Part shown: positions 7,793 through 16,021 of the stretch, in pieces
Layout: every line of letters starts with the position of its first letter
Position numbering within the stretch: position 1 is the stretch's first letter
Origin: Gymnodinialimonas sp. 57CJ19
GTDB taxonomy: Bacteria > Pseudomonadota > Alphaproteobacteria > Rhodobacterales > Rhodobacteraceae
DNA: 64,000 bases
Direction: 5' to 3'
Assembly: GCF_038396845.1 (NCBI RefSeq)
Contig: NZ_CP151587.1
Location: 904,001-968,000, forward strand
Notes under the pieces: model-generated
The model's input: only the letters and a program-made list of their open reading frames with translations
Databases searched by the model: none
Told to the model about the DNA's origin: nothing
Program-made: the position numbers and the translations under genes

Positions 7793-7827
7793 GATTTTCG
7801 CGTGAATCAGAAAATCACGCGAAAATC
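7793..7827. promoter_or_regulatory. 13-bp perfect inverted repeat upstream of dgcN
   Basis: Arms GATTTTCGCGTGA and TCACGCGAAAATC are separated by 9 bases. A second overlapping pair, GTGATTTTC/GAAAATCAC, is nested in the same stretch. It lies 12 bases beyond the stop of the 7839-8189 gene and about 105 bases before dgcN. No T-run follows, so an operator is as likely as a terminator. Confidence 0.45.
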
Positions 7828-7838
7828 GTGCGTTAGGC

Positions 7839-8189
7839 TTAGGTCTGCGTCAGCAATCCTGCGGGGCGGGTGTCTGCCAAGACGAAATCTACCGGCGCGG
7901 TCGTGGCGGTGGCGGTGTTGCGCTTGAAGTCATAGCGCATCAAGTCGCCGTCTTCCGATGAGGCAACGATCAACGCCTGATAGAGATGCTGAGGGCCATC
8001 GTAGATGTCGATCAGCCCGCGCAAACGCGGTGCCTCCTCTGCCAGGACGGCGAAGCCACGGTCGGACATTTCGATGATGGCAAAAGCCTCATCCCCCACA
8101 TGAACGGACCGTGTGGCGCGTTTGCGTTTGCCTTGCCGTTGGGCGGCGGCAAGCTGGTCACGTAATTCTTTCGGTAAGTATTCAGACAT
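7839..8189 (-). CDS. Conserved hypothetical protein, about 116 residues
   Basis: I do not recognise the family. The soluble, charged protein starts MSEYLPKELRDQLAAAQ, has a basic stretch RQGKRKRATRSVHVGD, then a compact alpha/beta part with IYDGPQHLYQALIVASSEDGDLMRYDFKR. There is no signal peptide or membrane segment. An AGAGGT ribosome binding site precedes the ATG, and codon use is like that of its neighbours. It lies upstream of dgcN on the same strand, but the gap of about 150 bases with a strong inverted repeat suggests separate control. Confidence 0.7.
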   Translation of the reverse strand: MSEYLPKELRDQLAAAQRQGKRKRATRSVHVGDEAFAIIEMSDRGFAVLAEEAPRLRGLIDIYDGPQHLYQALIVASSEDGDLMRYDFKRNTATATTAPVDFVLADTRPAGLLTQT

Positions 8190-8479
8190 AGGAACCTCTG
8201 ACCCAATGGGGGTGCTTACCATGCAAGGTGGCAAACTTTCGTGACAGGTCAATGACGTATATCGGACATTGTCCCAGCAATTCGGAGACTTTGCAGCGGT
8301 AGCGTTAATATCTCCTTACTGACTTGGGGTGCCAGAGCACGCTGCGGCGCAGAGATTTTCTAGAAGAAGTTGAAGATTCTTTGACCTGTGCGCCGGTGCG
8401 GAGGCGCCCGTGCGTGCCTTCACCTATACGCACCGCCCCTGCGGACCTAGATACGACTCAGCAAATGGAGGAGCAAACG

Positions 8480-9469
8480 ATGGGCCTGTTGGTAGACGGA
8501 AAGTGGCAAGATACCTGGTACGATACCAAGAAATCTGGCGGAGCATTCAAACGATCCGAAGCGCAGTTTCGCAACTGGATCACGGCCGATGGCAGCGCAG
8601 GCCCGAGCGGCGAGGGCGGCTTCAAGGCCGAAAGCGGGCGCTATCACCTCTATGTCTCCCATGCCTGCCCTTGGGCGAACCGGGCGCTGATCTTTCGGGC
8701 GTTGAAAGGGCTGGAGCAGCATATCTCCCTCTCGGTCGTGCATCCCGATATGTTGGGGGAAGGCTGGACCTTTGCCACCGATTTCGACGGCGCGACGGGC
8801 GATACGCTTTACGGCCTGCCGTTTGCCCGCGACCTCTACACCAAGGTGCAGCCCGATGTGACGACCCGTGTGACCGTGCCGATCCTCTGGGACAAGGAGC
8901 GCGAAACCATCGTGTCCAACGAGTCCGCCGAGATCATTCGCATGTTCAACAGCGCCTTCAATGACATCACCGGCAACACCGACGATTACTACCCTGAACC
9001 CCTGCGCGACCAGATCGACGAGATCAACGCCCGCGTCTATTCCGACGTGAACAACGGCGTCTACAAATCCGGTTTCGCCACCTCTCAAGAGGCCTATGAC
9101 AAGGCCGTCCACACGCTGTTCGATGCGCTGGATTGGCTGGAAGGAATCCTCTCCGAAAACCGCTACCTGACGGGCGACAGGGTTACCGAGGCCGATTGGC
9201 GTCTGTTCACCACGCTGATCCGTTTCGATCTGGTCTATCACCTGCACTTCAAATGCAACCGCAAGCGGATCGTGGATTATCCCAACCTCTGGGCCTACAC
9301 GCGCGAGCTGTACCAATGGCCGGGCGTGGCGGATCAGGTGAATTTCGACCACATCGTGCGCCATTACCACTACAGCCACGACACGATTAACCCGCACCGG
9401 ATCATCCCGATCAACCCGGTGATCGACTGGCACGCCCCCCATGGTCGAGAGGCATTGCGGGCGGCGTAG
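8480..9469 (+). CDS. Glutathionyl-hydroquinone reductase (GST superfamily, YqjG/ECM4 type)
   Basis: These enzymes reduce glutathionyl-hydroquinones to hydroquinones, using glutathione through a catalytic cysteine. The 329-residue length and the motif HACPWANRAL, placing the cysteine at C63, are diagnostic, as is the late segment ADWRLFTTLIRFDLVY with HFKCNRKRI. The N-terminal thioredoxin-like domain is followed by an all-helical domain. A GGAGGAG ribosome binding site lies just before the ATG at 8480. The roughly 290 bases upstream hold no gene I can support. It stands alone ahead of the cobalamin pair cobC-cobD, which begins 21 bases later; shared transcription is possible. Confidence 0.92.
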   Translation: MGLLVDGKWQDTWYDTKKSGGAFKRSEAQFRNWITADGSAGPSGEGGFKAESGRYHLYVSHACPWANRALIFRALKGLEQHISLSVVHPDMLGEGWTFATDFDGATGDTLYGLPFARDLYTKVQPDVTTRVTVPILWDKERETIVSNESAEIIRMFNSAFNDITGNTDDYYPEPLRDQIDEINARVYSDVNNGVYKSGFATSQEAYDKAVHTLFDALDWLEGILSENRYLTGDRVTEADWRLFTTLIRFDLVYHLHFKCNRKRIVDYPNLWAYTRELYQWPGVADQVNFDHIVRHYHYSHDTINPHRIIPINPVIDWHAPHGREALRAA

Positions 9470-9490
9470 TTTTCCGTTTCAACGGAGCGC

Positions 9491-10462
9491 ATGAGCGCAT
9501 CGTCGAAAAAACGCGACCACGGCGGGGGTCTGGACGCCGCCGCCGCCGCGTTCGGCGGTGCCCCTGCCGATTGGCTGGACCTGTCCACGGGGATCAACCC
9601 CGTGGCCTATCCCGTTGGCGATTTGCCCGCGTCGATCTGGGGGCGCTTGCCCGGTGACGGCGCGATGGCGCAGCTTACGCAGGCCGCGCGGGAATTTTGG
9701 CGTGTGCCCGATGGGGTGGAGATTATCGCCGCCGCGGGGGCCTCTCCTTTGATCGCCCATATGCCGGAGCTGGCGCGCGGGGCCGAGGCTTATATTCCAA
9801 CCCCGACCTACAATGAACACGCCGCCGCCTTCGCGGCTCGGGGGCAGCTGAACGACCCGCAAAACAGCGCCAACCCCGTCCATGTCTATGTGCATCCCAA
9901 CAACCCCGATGGCCGCATGTGGCCCGATGTGGGTGGGCCTCGGCGGTTGACGGTGATCGACGAAAGTTTCTGCGACGTCGTGCCGGAACAATCTCACATC
10001 GCCCGCACGGCGGAACCGGGTGTCGTGGTGCTGAAGAGCTTTGGCAAATTCTGGGGGCTGGCCGGGGTGCGGCTGGGGTTCGCGATGGCACTGCCCGAGA
10101 CGTTTCGGACCACGCAAAACAACACGCCCTTGCATGACCTGATGGGGCCGTGGTGCGTGTCTGGCCCGGCGTTGGAGATTGGTGCTCGGGCCTTGCGGGA
10201 CGCCGATTGGGCCGACGCCACCCGCGAACGACTGGCAAAAGACGCCGCGCGCCTTGATGGGATGCTGCTGACCTCAGGGGCAGAGCTTGTCGGCGGCACC
10301 ACGTTGTTCCGCACCTATGCCCTCCCTGATGCAGCGACGATGCAGGCGCGTTTGGCGAAACACCATATCTGGACCCGCATCTTTCCCTATTCCGACCACT
10401 GGATTCGCCTCGGCCTGCCGGGAACCGAGGTCGATTGGACCCGACTAGAGGCCGCCCTGTGA
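9491..10462 (+). CDS. cobC: Threonine-phosphate decarboxylase-like aminotransferase of cobalamin synthesis
   Basis: A PLP-dependent class I/II aminotransferase-fold enzyme of 323 residues, called CobC in the Pseudomonas denitrificans scheme and CobD in Salmonella. It supplies the (R)-1-amino-2-propanol phosphate arm of cobalamin. Seen are HGGGLDAAAAAFG and LDLSTGINPVAYP at the N-terminus, VHPNNPDG, and the PLP lysine in VLKSFGKFWGLAGVRLGF. An ACGGAGCGC ribosome binding site precedes the ATG. The stop codon overlaps the GTG start of cobD (GTGA), so the two genes are coupled. No cobalamin riboswitch is recognisable upstream. Confidence 0.9.
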   Translation: MSASSKKRDHGGGLDAAAAAFGGAPADWLDLSTGINPVAYPVGDLPASIWGRLPGDGAMAQLTQAAREFWRVPDGVEIIAAAGASPLIAHMPELARGAEAYIPTPTYNEHAAAFAARGQLNDPQNSANPVHVYVHPNNPDGRMWPDVGGPRRLTVIDESFCDVVPEQSHIARTAEPGVVVLKSFGKFWGLAGVRLGFAMALPETFRTTQNNTPLHDLMGPWCVSGPALEIGARALRDADWADATRERLAKDAARLDGMLLTSGAELVGGTTLFRTYALPDAATMQARLAKHHIWTRIFPYSDHWIRLGLPGTEVDWTRLEAAL

Positions 10463-11370
10463 TCGCGACGGCCCCCCTGCTTGTGGCCGCAATGGCGCTG
10501 GATGCGCTGGTGGGAGAGCCCCGTTGGCTCTGGTCCCGTGTGACCCATCCGATCGTGCTGATCGGGCGTTTGATAGGCTGGTGTGACCGGCGTTTCAACA
10601 AGGGTGCGCAGGGGCGCAACGGCGTGGTGGTGATGGCTGGTCTGGGTCTGGGGGCCTTGACCCTTGGTGGGCTGATCGCGGCACTTCCCCTTGGATGGCT
10701 GTGGCAAATCCTGATTGCCGCAGCCCTTCTGGCGCAGAAATCTCTGGTGCAGCATGTGGCGGCCGTGGCCGATGGCCTGCGCCGCTCGCTTGGCGAGGGG
10801 AAGCGGGAAGTGGCGATGATCGTGGGGCGCGATACCGGCCCCTTGGATGCCGCCGCCGTGGCCCGCGCCGCGATTGAAAGCGCGGCCGAGAATATGTCCG
10901 ACGGCGTGGTTGCGCCGGCGTTCTGGTTTCTGGTGGGCGGGCTGCCGGGGCTGTTGCTGTATAAAGTGACGAACACGGCGGATTCGATGATCGGCCACCG
11001 CACGCCCGAGCACGAGGCGTTTGGGTGGGCCGCCGCCCGTCTGGACGACGTGCTCAATTACATCCCCGCGCGCCTGACGGCGCTTTTGATTGCGCTGACC
11101 CACGGCATCGCCGCTCTGCGCTGCGCTTATCGCGACGGCGGCAAGCATCGCTCGGTCAATGCCGGGTGGCCCGAGGCGGCGATGGCCTCAACCCTCGGCC
11201 TGTCCCTGTCGGGACCGCGCGCCTACGGCGGCGAGATGACCGCTGACGCGGCCCTGAACGAAGGCGGCACGCGGCAGGCGGCGCCCGGCGACATCTCGGC
11301 GGCGGTTTCTGTCTTGTGGCGCGTGTGGGCGGCGATGTTGCTGGCGGTGGTTGTCTTGGCGGTTGTGTAG
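10459..11370 (+). CDS. cobD: Adenosylcobinamide-phosphate synthase, membrane protein CobD/CbiB
   Basis: The integral membrane enzyme joins cobyric acid to aminopropanol phosphate. The 303-residue protein starts at GTG inside the cobC stop (GTGA), giving VIATAPLLVAAMALDALVGE, the typical first membrane segment. The family signature of DALVGEPRWLWSRVTHPIVLIG, then ESAAENMSDGVVAPAFWFL and NTADSMIGHR are all present, and a hydrophobic helix closes the protein. Its coupling with cobC matches their consecutive roles. About 190 bases without a supported gene follow, up to the stop of the converging HxlR gene. Confidence 0.93.
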   Translation: MIATAPLLVAAMALDALVGEPRWLWSRVTHPIVLIGRLIGWCDRRFNKGAQGRNGVVVMAGLGLGALTLGGLIAALPLGWLWQILIAAALLAQKSLVQHVAAVADGLRRSLGEGKREVAMIVGRDTGPLDAAAVARAAIESAAENMSDGVVAPAFWFLVGGLPGLLLYKVTNTADSMIGHRTPEHEAFGWAAARLDDVLNYIPARLTALLIALTHGIAALRCAYRDGGKHRSVNAGWPEAAMASTLGLSLSGPRAYGGEMTADAALNEGGTRQAAPGDISAAVSVLWRVWAAMLLAVVVLAVV

Positions 11371-11561
11371 CGGCCTTCTCCCGACGCGACCTATCCGAAA
11401 GTCGCCGTTTCGCACCGCCGCAAGTCCGCTTCGAGCGCAAAGTCACCGATGCTGCATCTCCCATGAACGGAAGCTATGCTGGTTTTTTTGTTTCCACCGG
11501 ACGGCGCACCATTGAAAACGACAAAAAACGACAAGGCGAAAAAAGTTGCTGCCTCAAGGGG

Positions 11562-12266
11562 TCATTTACTCGCTAAGCCCGATTTCACCCCGACCAAAGG
11601 GGACTGCGCCATCCAGTCCTGCGCTGTGCTTGTCAGATGTCGTGGCCCGTCCAGAAAGACAGTCTTGGCATCAACAGCCTCGCGCACGCCCACATCCCCC
11701 AGCCAAAGCGCTACTAGATTCGCGAGCGTAGCCGTGAGGTACACGTCGACATCATGACCAGGGTCTTTGGGGCACAGATCAACGGTTTCACCACTCGCAA
11801 TTACCCACCAAGCATTAAGATCGGTACGGTCGGAAATTTGCACAAGGATCACGGTTTCCCCATCCGGCAAGCCTTCGGTATTCAATGTGCGATGGAAATC
11901 CCACATGAACCCACCAACATCGCAATCCTGCGCCGCGATACTGCGTTTGCGCCACCGCATTCCCCAGATGGCCATGTTTTCGACAATTGGCCCAAGTTCT
12001 CGTCCCGACCGCGTCAGTTTGTAGTCTGCGGCTTGGCTGGTCGGTGCCGATTTGCGGGTGATGATCTCTGCAGCTTCCAATGTTTTGAGCCGTTTGCTCA
12101 GGATCGAAGGAGACATGCGCGGAATCGCTTTTTGAAAACCGCCAAAGCGCGTCGTGCCCAGAAACATCTCTCGCAATAACAAAAGGGTCCACTTGTCGCC
12201 GAGTATGTCGGCCGATGCCATGGCAGGGCACAAGCTGCCCGATGTGTTTTTTGTCTCGCTGTCCAT
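11562..12266 (-). CDS. HxlR-family transcriptional regulator with C-terminal extension
   Basis: The first 100 residues form an HxlR winged helix: SLCPAMASADILGDKWTLLL with cysteine C13 at the position used for redox or electrophile sensing in relatives such as YodB, then FGGFQKAIPRMSPSILSKRL. The 234-residue length exceeds the usual 110-150; the extra C-terminal half, rich in DLNAWWVIASGETVDL, resembles the SCP2-like extension seen in some HxlR proteins. It is divergent from the mddA-osmC pair across 150 bases that hold a 15-bp palindrome and a second imperfect copy. Control of that pair is inferred from the layout. Confidence 0.88.
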   Translation of the reverse strand: MDSETKNTSGSLCPAMASADILGDKWTLLLLREMFLGTTRFGGFQKAIPRMSPSILSKRLKTLEAAEIITRKSAPTSQAADYKLTRSGRELGPIVENMAIWGMRWRKRSIAAQDCDVGGFMWDFHRTLNTEGLPDGETVILVQISDRTDLNAWWVIASGETVDLCPKDPGHDVDVYLTATLANLVALWLGDVGVREAVDAKTVFLDGPRHLTSTAQDWMAQSPLVGVKSGLASK

Positions 12267-12302
12267 CGCTCAAGCCTACAGCGGCCCCGGGCCGTGTGAC
12301 TA

Positions 12303-12341
12303 CTACGGATTCCGTAGCGCTTTGGTACGGATTGCGAAGTA
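12303..12341. promoter_or_regulatory. Tandem palindromic operator between hxlR-type gene and mddA
   Basis: CTACGGA-T-TCCGTAG at 12303-12317 is a perfect palindrome. An imperfect copy (TACGGATTGCGAAGTA) starts 22 bases later, placing both on about the same face of the helix. The site lies between the two divergent genes, as expected for HxlR autoregulation. Binding is inferred. Confidence 0.6.
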
Positions 12342-12417
12342 TCCCCCGATGCACGCCGCGTGCACCCTATGACCCTGTCCGGTTTTTCGGGTGATTTTCT
12401 ATTAAAAGGGGTTTTCC

Positions 12418-13161
12418 ATGGGCCGCTCAATTACATTTATCTACGGCATCGCCACCTACGTTATCTTTCTGGTGACGTTCCTCTATGCCATCGGGTTTGT
12501 TGGGAATGTGCTGGTGCCAAAATCCATCGATTCCGGCGTGCAAGGACCGATCGTCGCTTCGCTGGTGATCAATCTGATGTTGCTGTCCGTCTTTGCTCTT
12601 CAGCACAGCATCATGGCGCGTCCAGCATTCAAACGTGTCTGGACCAGAGTTATTCCCCAAGCTGCCGAACGCAGCACTTATATCTTTTTGACATGCGTTG
12701 CCCTGATCCTGATTTTCGTGTTCTGGCAGCCGCTTCCGGCGGTCATATGGGACGTCAGCAACACGGTCCTCGGCACAGTATTGACCGTTCTGTTTTGGGT
12801 CGGCTGGCTGGTCGTTTTGGCCTCAACCTTCATGATTGATCACTTTGATCTGTTTGGCGTGAAGCAAATCTACGCGAACTTGAGAAAGCGCCAGGCATCA
12901 CAACCCGGGTTCATCAAGATTGGCCTGTATCGACTGGTGCGCCATCCAATCATGACCGGCTTTTTGATCGCCTTTTGGGCAGCGCCAACCATGACCGTGG
13001 GGCATCTTTTGTTCACGTTGGTGACCACAGGATACATCGTCATCGCTGTGCTACGTCTTGAGGAGAAGGACCTGATTGCCCAGATCGGTGATGACTACAT
13101 CACGTATCAGCGCGAGGTTCCGGCGTTTGTTCCTGGCATTGGACGGCGGGCTTCAAAATGA
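12418..13161 (+). CDS. mddA: Methanethiol S-methyltransferase MddA (dimethyl sulfide forming)
   Basis: MddA methylates methanethiol with S-adenosylmethionine to give dimethyl sulfide. The 247-residue membrane protein opens GRSITFIYGIATYVIFLVTFLYAIGFVGN in the MddA manner (first helix and loop), followed by the conserved FALQHSIMARPAFKRVWTR and AAERSTYIF. The C-terminal half is NnrU/isoprenylcysteine methyltransferase-like, with YRLVRHPIMTGFLIAFW and LRLEEKDL, where the methyl donor binds. About five or six membrane segments are predicted by eye. It overlaps osmC by 4 bases (ATGA) and is divergent from an HxlR regulator. Another thiol or phospholipid methyltransferase of this fold is a weaker alternative. 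Confidence 0.85.
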   Translation: MGRSITFIYGIATYVIFLVTFLYAIGFVGNVLVPKSIDSGVQGPIVASLVINLMLLSVFALQHSIMARPAFKRVWTRVIPQAAERSTYIFLTCVALILIFVFWQPLPAVIWDVSNTVLGTVLTVLFWVGWLVVLASTFMIDHFDLFGVKQIYANLRKRQASQPGFIKIGLYRLVRHPIMTGFLIAFWAAPTMTVGHLLFTLVTTGYIVIAVLRLEEKDLIAQIGDDYITYQREVPAFVPGIGRRASK

Positions 13162-13766
13162 CACTGGCCCCTGAACACCTGCGCCACATTCAGTCATTCA
13201 CGGATGTAGAACCGCAAAGCATCCGTGATCGGCAACGCCCCTTGCGAAAGCGCTATCAAGAGACGCCTGACGCGGCATGGGTGCATGATCACGCAAGAAC
13301 CGTTGATGCGCAGGTTTCCGCAAACCATCCGCTCCACGGGCATGTGGTCTGCGGGACAGGCATCCCGGTGGACATCCCTGTATCCGTCCACAAAGCTGTC
13401 GGCGGCGAAAGTGACTTTCCATGCCCCGGCGAAATTCTGGCCGCAGCCTTGGCCAGCTGCCTTGATACCGCCATTCGCATGATTGCCAACCTCAAGGGCA
13501 TTGAACTGAGCCACCTTGATGTGAAGGTCAGCTTAGGCGCGGATGTCCGCGGAACCTTGATGACAGGCGACAATGTGCCCGTCGGATTTCAAACTGTGCA
13601 CATCGGGGTTGATCTGAAGACAGAGTGTGACAGGGCAAAGCCGCATCTACACGCGCTGATCGATGCAGCAGAGCAAAGCTGTGTCATCCTGCAAACTCTG
13701 CGCGCTCCTCCCACTGTGAAAATTGAACGCAGCTTTGGTTATTCAACTGACCTAGGAACAGCCTGA
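13158..13766 (+). CDS. OsmC-family thiol peroxidase-like protein
   Basis: OsmC/Ohr proteins reduce organic hydroperoxides with a pair of cysteines. The 202-residue protein carries C101 in LAAALASCLDTA and C175 in AEQSCVILQTLR, the expected pair, and GGESDFPCPGEILAAALA before the first. The N-terminal 40 residues are an unassigned extension. The start overlaps the mddA stop (ATGA), so translation is coupled. Being in one operon with a methanethiol methyltransferase suggests a response to reactive sulfur or peroxide stress. That role is inferred; the family is clear. Confidence 0.88.
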   Translation: MTLAPEHLRHIQSFTDVEPQSIRDRQRPLRKRYQETPDAAWVHDHARTVDAQVSANHPLHGHVVCGTGIPVDIPVSVHKAVGGESDFPCPGEILAAALASCLDTAIRMIANLKGIELSHLDVKVSLGADVRGTLMTGDNVPVGFQTVHIGVDLKTECDRAKPHLHALIDAAEQSCVILQTLRAPPTVKIERSFGYSTDLGTA

Positions 13767-13930
13767 AAACAGGGTATGGAAGCGTCAATAGCGGCCCTTT
13801 GAATTTAATCAATGAACGGCAGCTTCGTCCGCAAAGTCGCGCCTGCATTCGCCTGGGCCATCCAGCCCCCTTGCGCCGTGCCTCCCGCCCTGTATCTTCG
13901 CGCGAAACGCTTAACACAGGGTCTTTTCAT

Positions 13931-15112
13931 ATGCGCCGCTTTCTTGCCCCGCTTCTTCTTTCCCTCACCCTCACCCTCGGCACCACGGCCACCGCGCAGC
14001 AATGCGGCGGTGATTTTGGCCAGTTCGTCCAGGGCCTCCGCGCCGAGGCGGCAGAGCGCGGCCATAGCCAGGAAGCCATCGACGGCTTCTTCCGTCACGC
14101 CAGCTATTACCAGCGCGCGCTGGATGCCGACCGCAGGCAGGGTATTTTCACCGTGCCCTTCACCGATTTCGCCCGCCGCCTGATCAGCCAGGGCCGCATG
14201 GACAATGGTCGCCGCAACGCCGAACGCCAGGCCGCCACCTTCAACGAGATCGAGCGTCGCTTCGGCGTGTCGCGCGGTATCCTGCTGGCCTTCTGGGCGT
14301 TCGAGACGGACTACGGCGCGTTCCAAGGGGATTACAACACGCTCGATAGTCTTGTGACGCTGGCCCACGATTGCCGTCGGCCTGAGCTGTTCCGCCCCGA
14401 AGTGTTCGGCGCATTGGAGCTGTATGAGAACGGCGATTTCGACCCGGTCAACACCGTCGGCGCCTGGGCCGGTGAGATCGGCATGGTGCAGATGTTGCCC
14501 GAAGATATCGTGGCCCACGGCATGGACGGCGATGGCGATGGCCATGTGTCCCTGCAAACCTCCGCCCCCGATGCGCTGATGTCGGGTGCCAACATCCTCT
14601 CGTCCCTCGGTTGGCGCGCGGGTGAGCCCTGGCTGGTGGAAATCACCGTGCCCTCCGATCTGGACTGGTATCAGACCGGCATCCACACCACCCGCACCGT
14701 CGCCGAGTGGGAGGCCGATGGCGTCGCCGCCCGCACCGGCACCCTGCCCATGCGCAACGCCCAGGCCTCCGTCGTGCTGCCCCAGGGCCGCAACGGTCCC
14801 GCCTTCCTCGCCTACCCCAACTTCTCCGTCCTGTTCGAGTGGAACCAGTCCTTCACCTACGTGCTGACCGCCGCCTATTTCGCCACCCGCCTCGAAGGCG
14901 CTCCGGTGTTTGACGCCGGCAACCCGGACGCTGGCCTGAACGGCGACCAGATGCGGCGCTTGCAGCAGGCCCTTGCCGCCCGTGGCCACGACGTGGGCGA
15001 GATCGACGGCATCCTCGGCGCAGGCACTCGTGCCGCCGTGCGTGAGGAACAGCGCCGCCTCGGCCTGCCCGCCGACGCCTGGCCCACCACAGCGCTCCTC
15101 AACGCGCTCTGA
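13931..15112 (+). CDS. Lytic murein transglycosylase, MltB type with peptidoglycan-binding domain
   Basis: A complete periplasmic enzyme of 393 residues. The signal peptide MRRFLAPLLLSLTLTLG ends at TATAQQ. Catalytic E125 lies in FWAFETDYGAF, then GAWAGEIGMVQMLPEDI and DGDGDGHVSLQT match the family core. The C-terminal 55 residues form a PG_binding_1 domain with EIDGILGAGTRAAV. The start is taken at 13931, where the signal peptide begins. It shares architecture with the partial gene at 3-1199, so this genome has at least two such enzymes. It may share a transcript with the ParB-like gene 69 bases downstream, although the hairpin there could separate them. Confidence 0.94.
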   Translation: MRRFLAPLLLSLTLTLGTTATAQQCGGDFGQFVQGLRAEAAERGHSQEAIDGFFRHASYYQRALDADRRQGIFTVPFTDFARRLISQGRMDNGRRNAERQAATFNEIERRFGVSRGILLAFWAFETDYGAFQGDYNTLDSLVTLAHDCRRPELFRPEVFGALELYENGDFDPVNTVGAWAGEIGMVQMLPEDIVAHGMDGDGDGHVSLQTSAPDALMSGANILSSLGWRAGEPWLVEITVPSDLDWYQTGIHTTRTVAEWEADGVAARTGTLPMRNAQASVVLPQGRNGPAFLAYPNFSVLFEWNQSFTYVLTAAYFATRLEGAPVFDAGNPDAGLNGDQMRRLQQALAARGHDVGEIDGILGAGTRAAVREEQRRLGLPADAWPTTALLNAL

Positions 15113-15143
15113 CTCCGCGCCGCGCGCAACACCCCCCCACCCC

Positions 15144-15180
15144 GGCGTATCCTGTCAGCCCCCAAGCCACAGGATACGCC
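15144..15180. promoter_or_regulatory. Perfect 12-bp inverted repeat covering the ribosome binding site of the ParB-like gene
   Basis: Arms GGCGTATCCTGT (15144-15155) and ACAGGATACGCC (15169-15180) flank 13 bases, and the second arm ends one base before the ATG at 15182. The only Shine-Dalgarno-like bases, AGGA at 15171-15174, are inside that arm. As RNA the hairpin would hide the ribosome site; as DNA it could be an autoregulatory operator. Confidence 0.65.
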
Positions 15181-15181
15181 C

Positions 15182-16021
15182 ATGACCCAGACCACCCAGA
15201 TCCCCCTCTCCGATATCGACGCCGATGCCCTCCCCCGTGACCGCATCTCCCTTGCGCCCGCAGCCCTGGCCGAGCTGCAAGCCTCCATCGCGTCCCTCGG
15301 CCTCACCCACCCGATCGAGGTCTGGCGCAAGCACACCGCCTCTGACGCGCCCTATGGCCTGATCTCCGGCCTGCGCCGCCTCACCGCCACCCGTGCGCTC
15401 GGCCACACCACCATTCCCGCCTTCATCCGTGACCCCTCCGACATCGCCGAGGCCATGACCCGTATGGTCGCCGAGAATGAGATCCGCGCCGCCATTTCCC
15501 CGTGGGAGAAGGGCCGCCTTGTCACCGAGTCCGTGGCCGAGGGCCTCTTTCCCACCCTCGATGCCGCCACCGACAGCCTCTACCGCACGCTCGACCGCCA
15601 CCGCCGCGCCCGCATCCGTTCCATGGCCGAGGTCGTGGCTGAGATCGGCGACCACCTGCTGACCTCGCCCGAGACCCTCAGCCAGAACCAGATCACACGC
15701 ATTGCCTTCTCCCTGCGCGCCGACCTCGGCCCCCTCATCACCACCGCCCTGCGTACCTCCAAACAGAAATCCCCCGACGCCCAATGGAAGACGATCCTGC
15801 CGATCCTGCTGGAGGCCGAAGAGGCCGCCCGCACGCCCACCAAACCCCTCTACCGCCCAAACCGCCCCCGCCGCATGGCCCACGTACGGTCGAAATTGCA
15901 CATAAGACGAGAAATGACCCCCGACGGCTGGTCTCTACGCTTCACAGGCCCCGAGGCAACGGGGCCGCTGATGGAGGATATTATGGACGCCGTGGAGCGG
16001 GATTTTGGCCAGACCAGATGA
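15182..16021 (+). CDS. Lone ParB/RepB-type nucleotide-binding domain protein
   Basis: The first 110 residues form a ParB N-terminal domain: IPLSDIDADALPRDRISL, then GLISGLRRLTATRALG (the GxRR-type motif) and a helical segment MTRMVAENEIRAAISPWEKGRL resembling the KorB/ParB linker. The C-terminal part (to 279 residues) is basic and unlike chromosomal ParB. There is no parA neighbour and no parS-like site, so a true segregation role is unlikely; ParB-like proteins also act as regulators. The perfect hairpin at its start codon suggests control of its own translation or transcription. Codon use matches the surrounding GC-rich genes. Confidence 0.8.
   Translation: MTQTTQIPLSDIDADALPRDRISLAPAALAELQASIASLGLTHPIEVWRKHTASDAPYGLISGLRRLTATRALGHTTIPAFIRDPSDIAEAMTRMVAENEIRAAISPWEKGRLVTESVAEGLFPTLDAATDSLYRTLDRHRRARIRSMAEVVAEIGDHLLTSPETLSQNQITRIAFSLRADLGPLITTALRTSKQKSPDAQWKTILPILLEAEEAARTPTKPLYRPNRPRRMAHVRSKLHIRREMTPDGWSLRFTGPEATGPLMEDIMDAVERDFGQTR

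Noticed and set aside
9470..9490. Possible cobalamin riboswitch ahead of cobC-cobD
   Set aside because: Only 21 bases separate cobC from the upstream gene, and no B12-box-like sequence is seen before the pair.
15182..16021. ParB-like gene as part of a chromosome or plasmid partition locus
   Set aside because: No parA, no parS-like TGTTTCACGTGAAACA palindrome and no replication genes lie nearby, so an origin or plasmid backbone is not supported.
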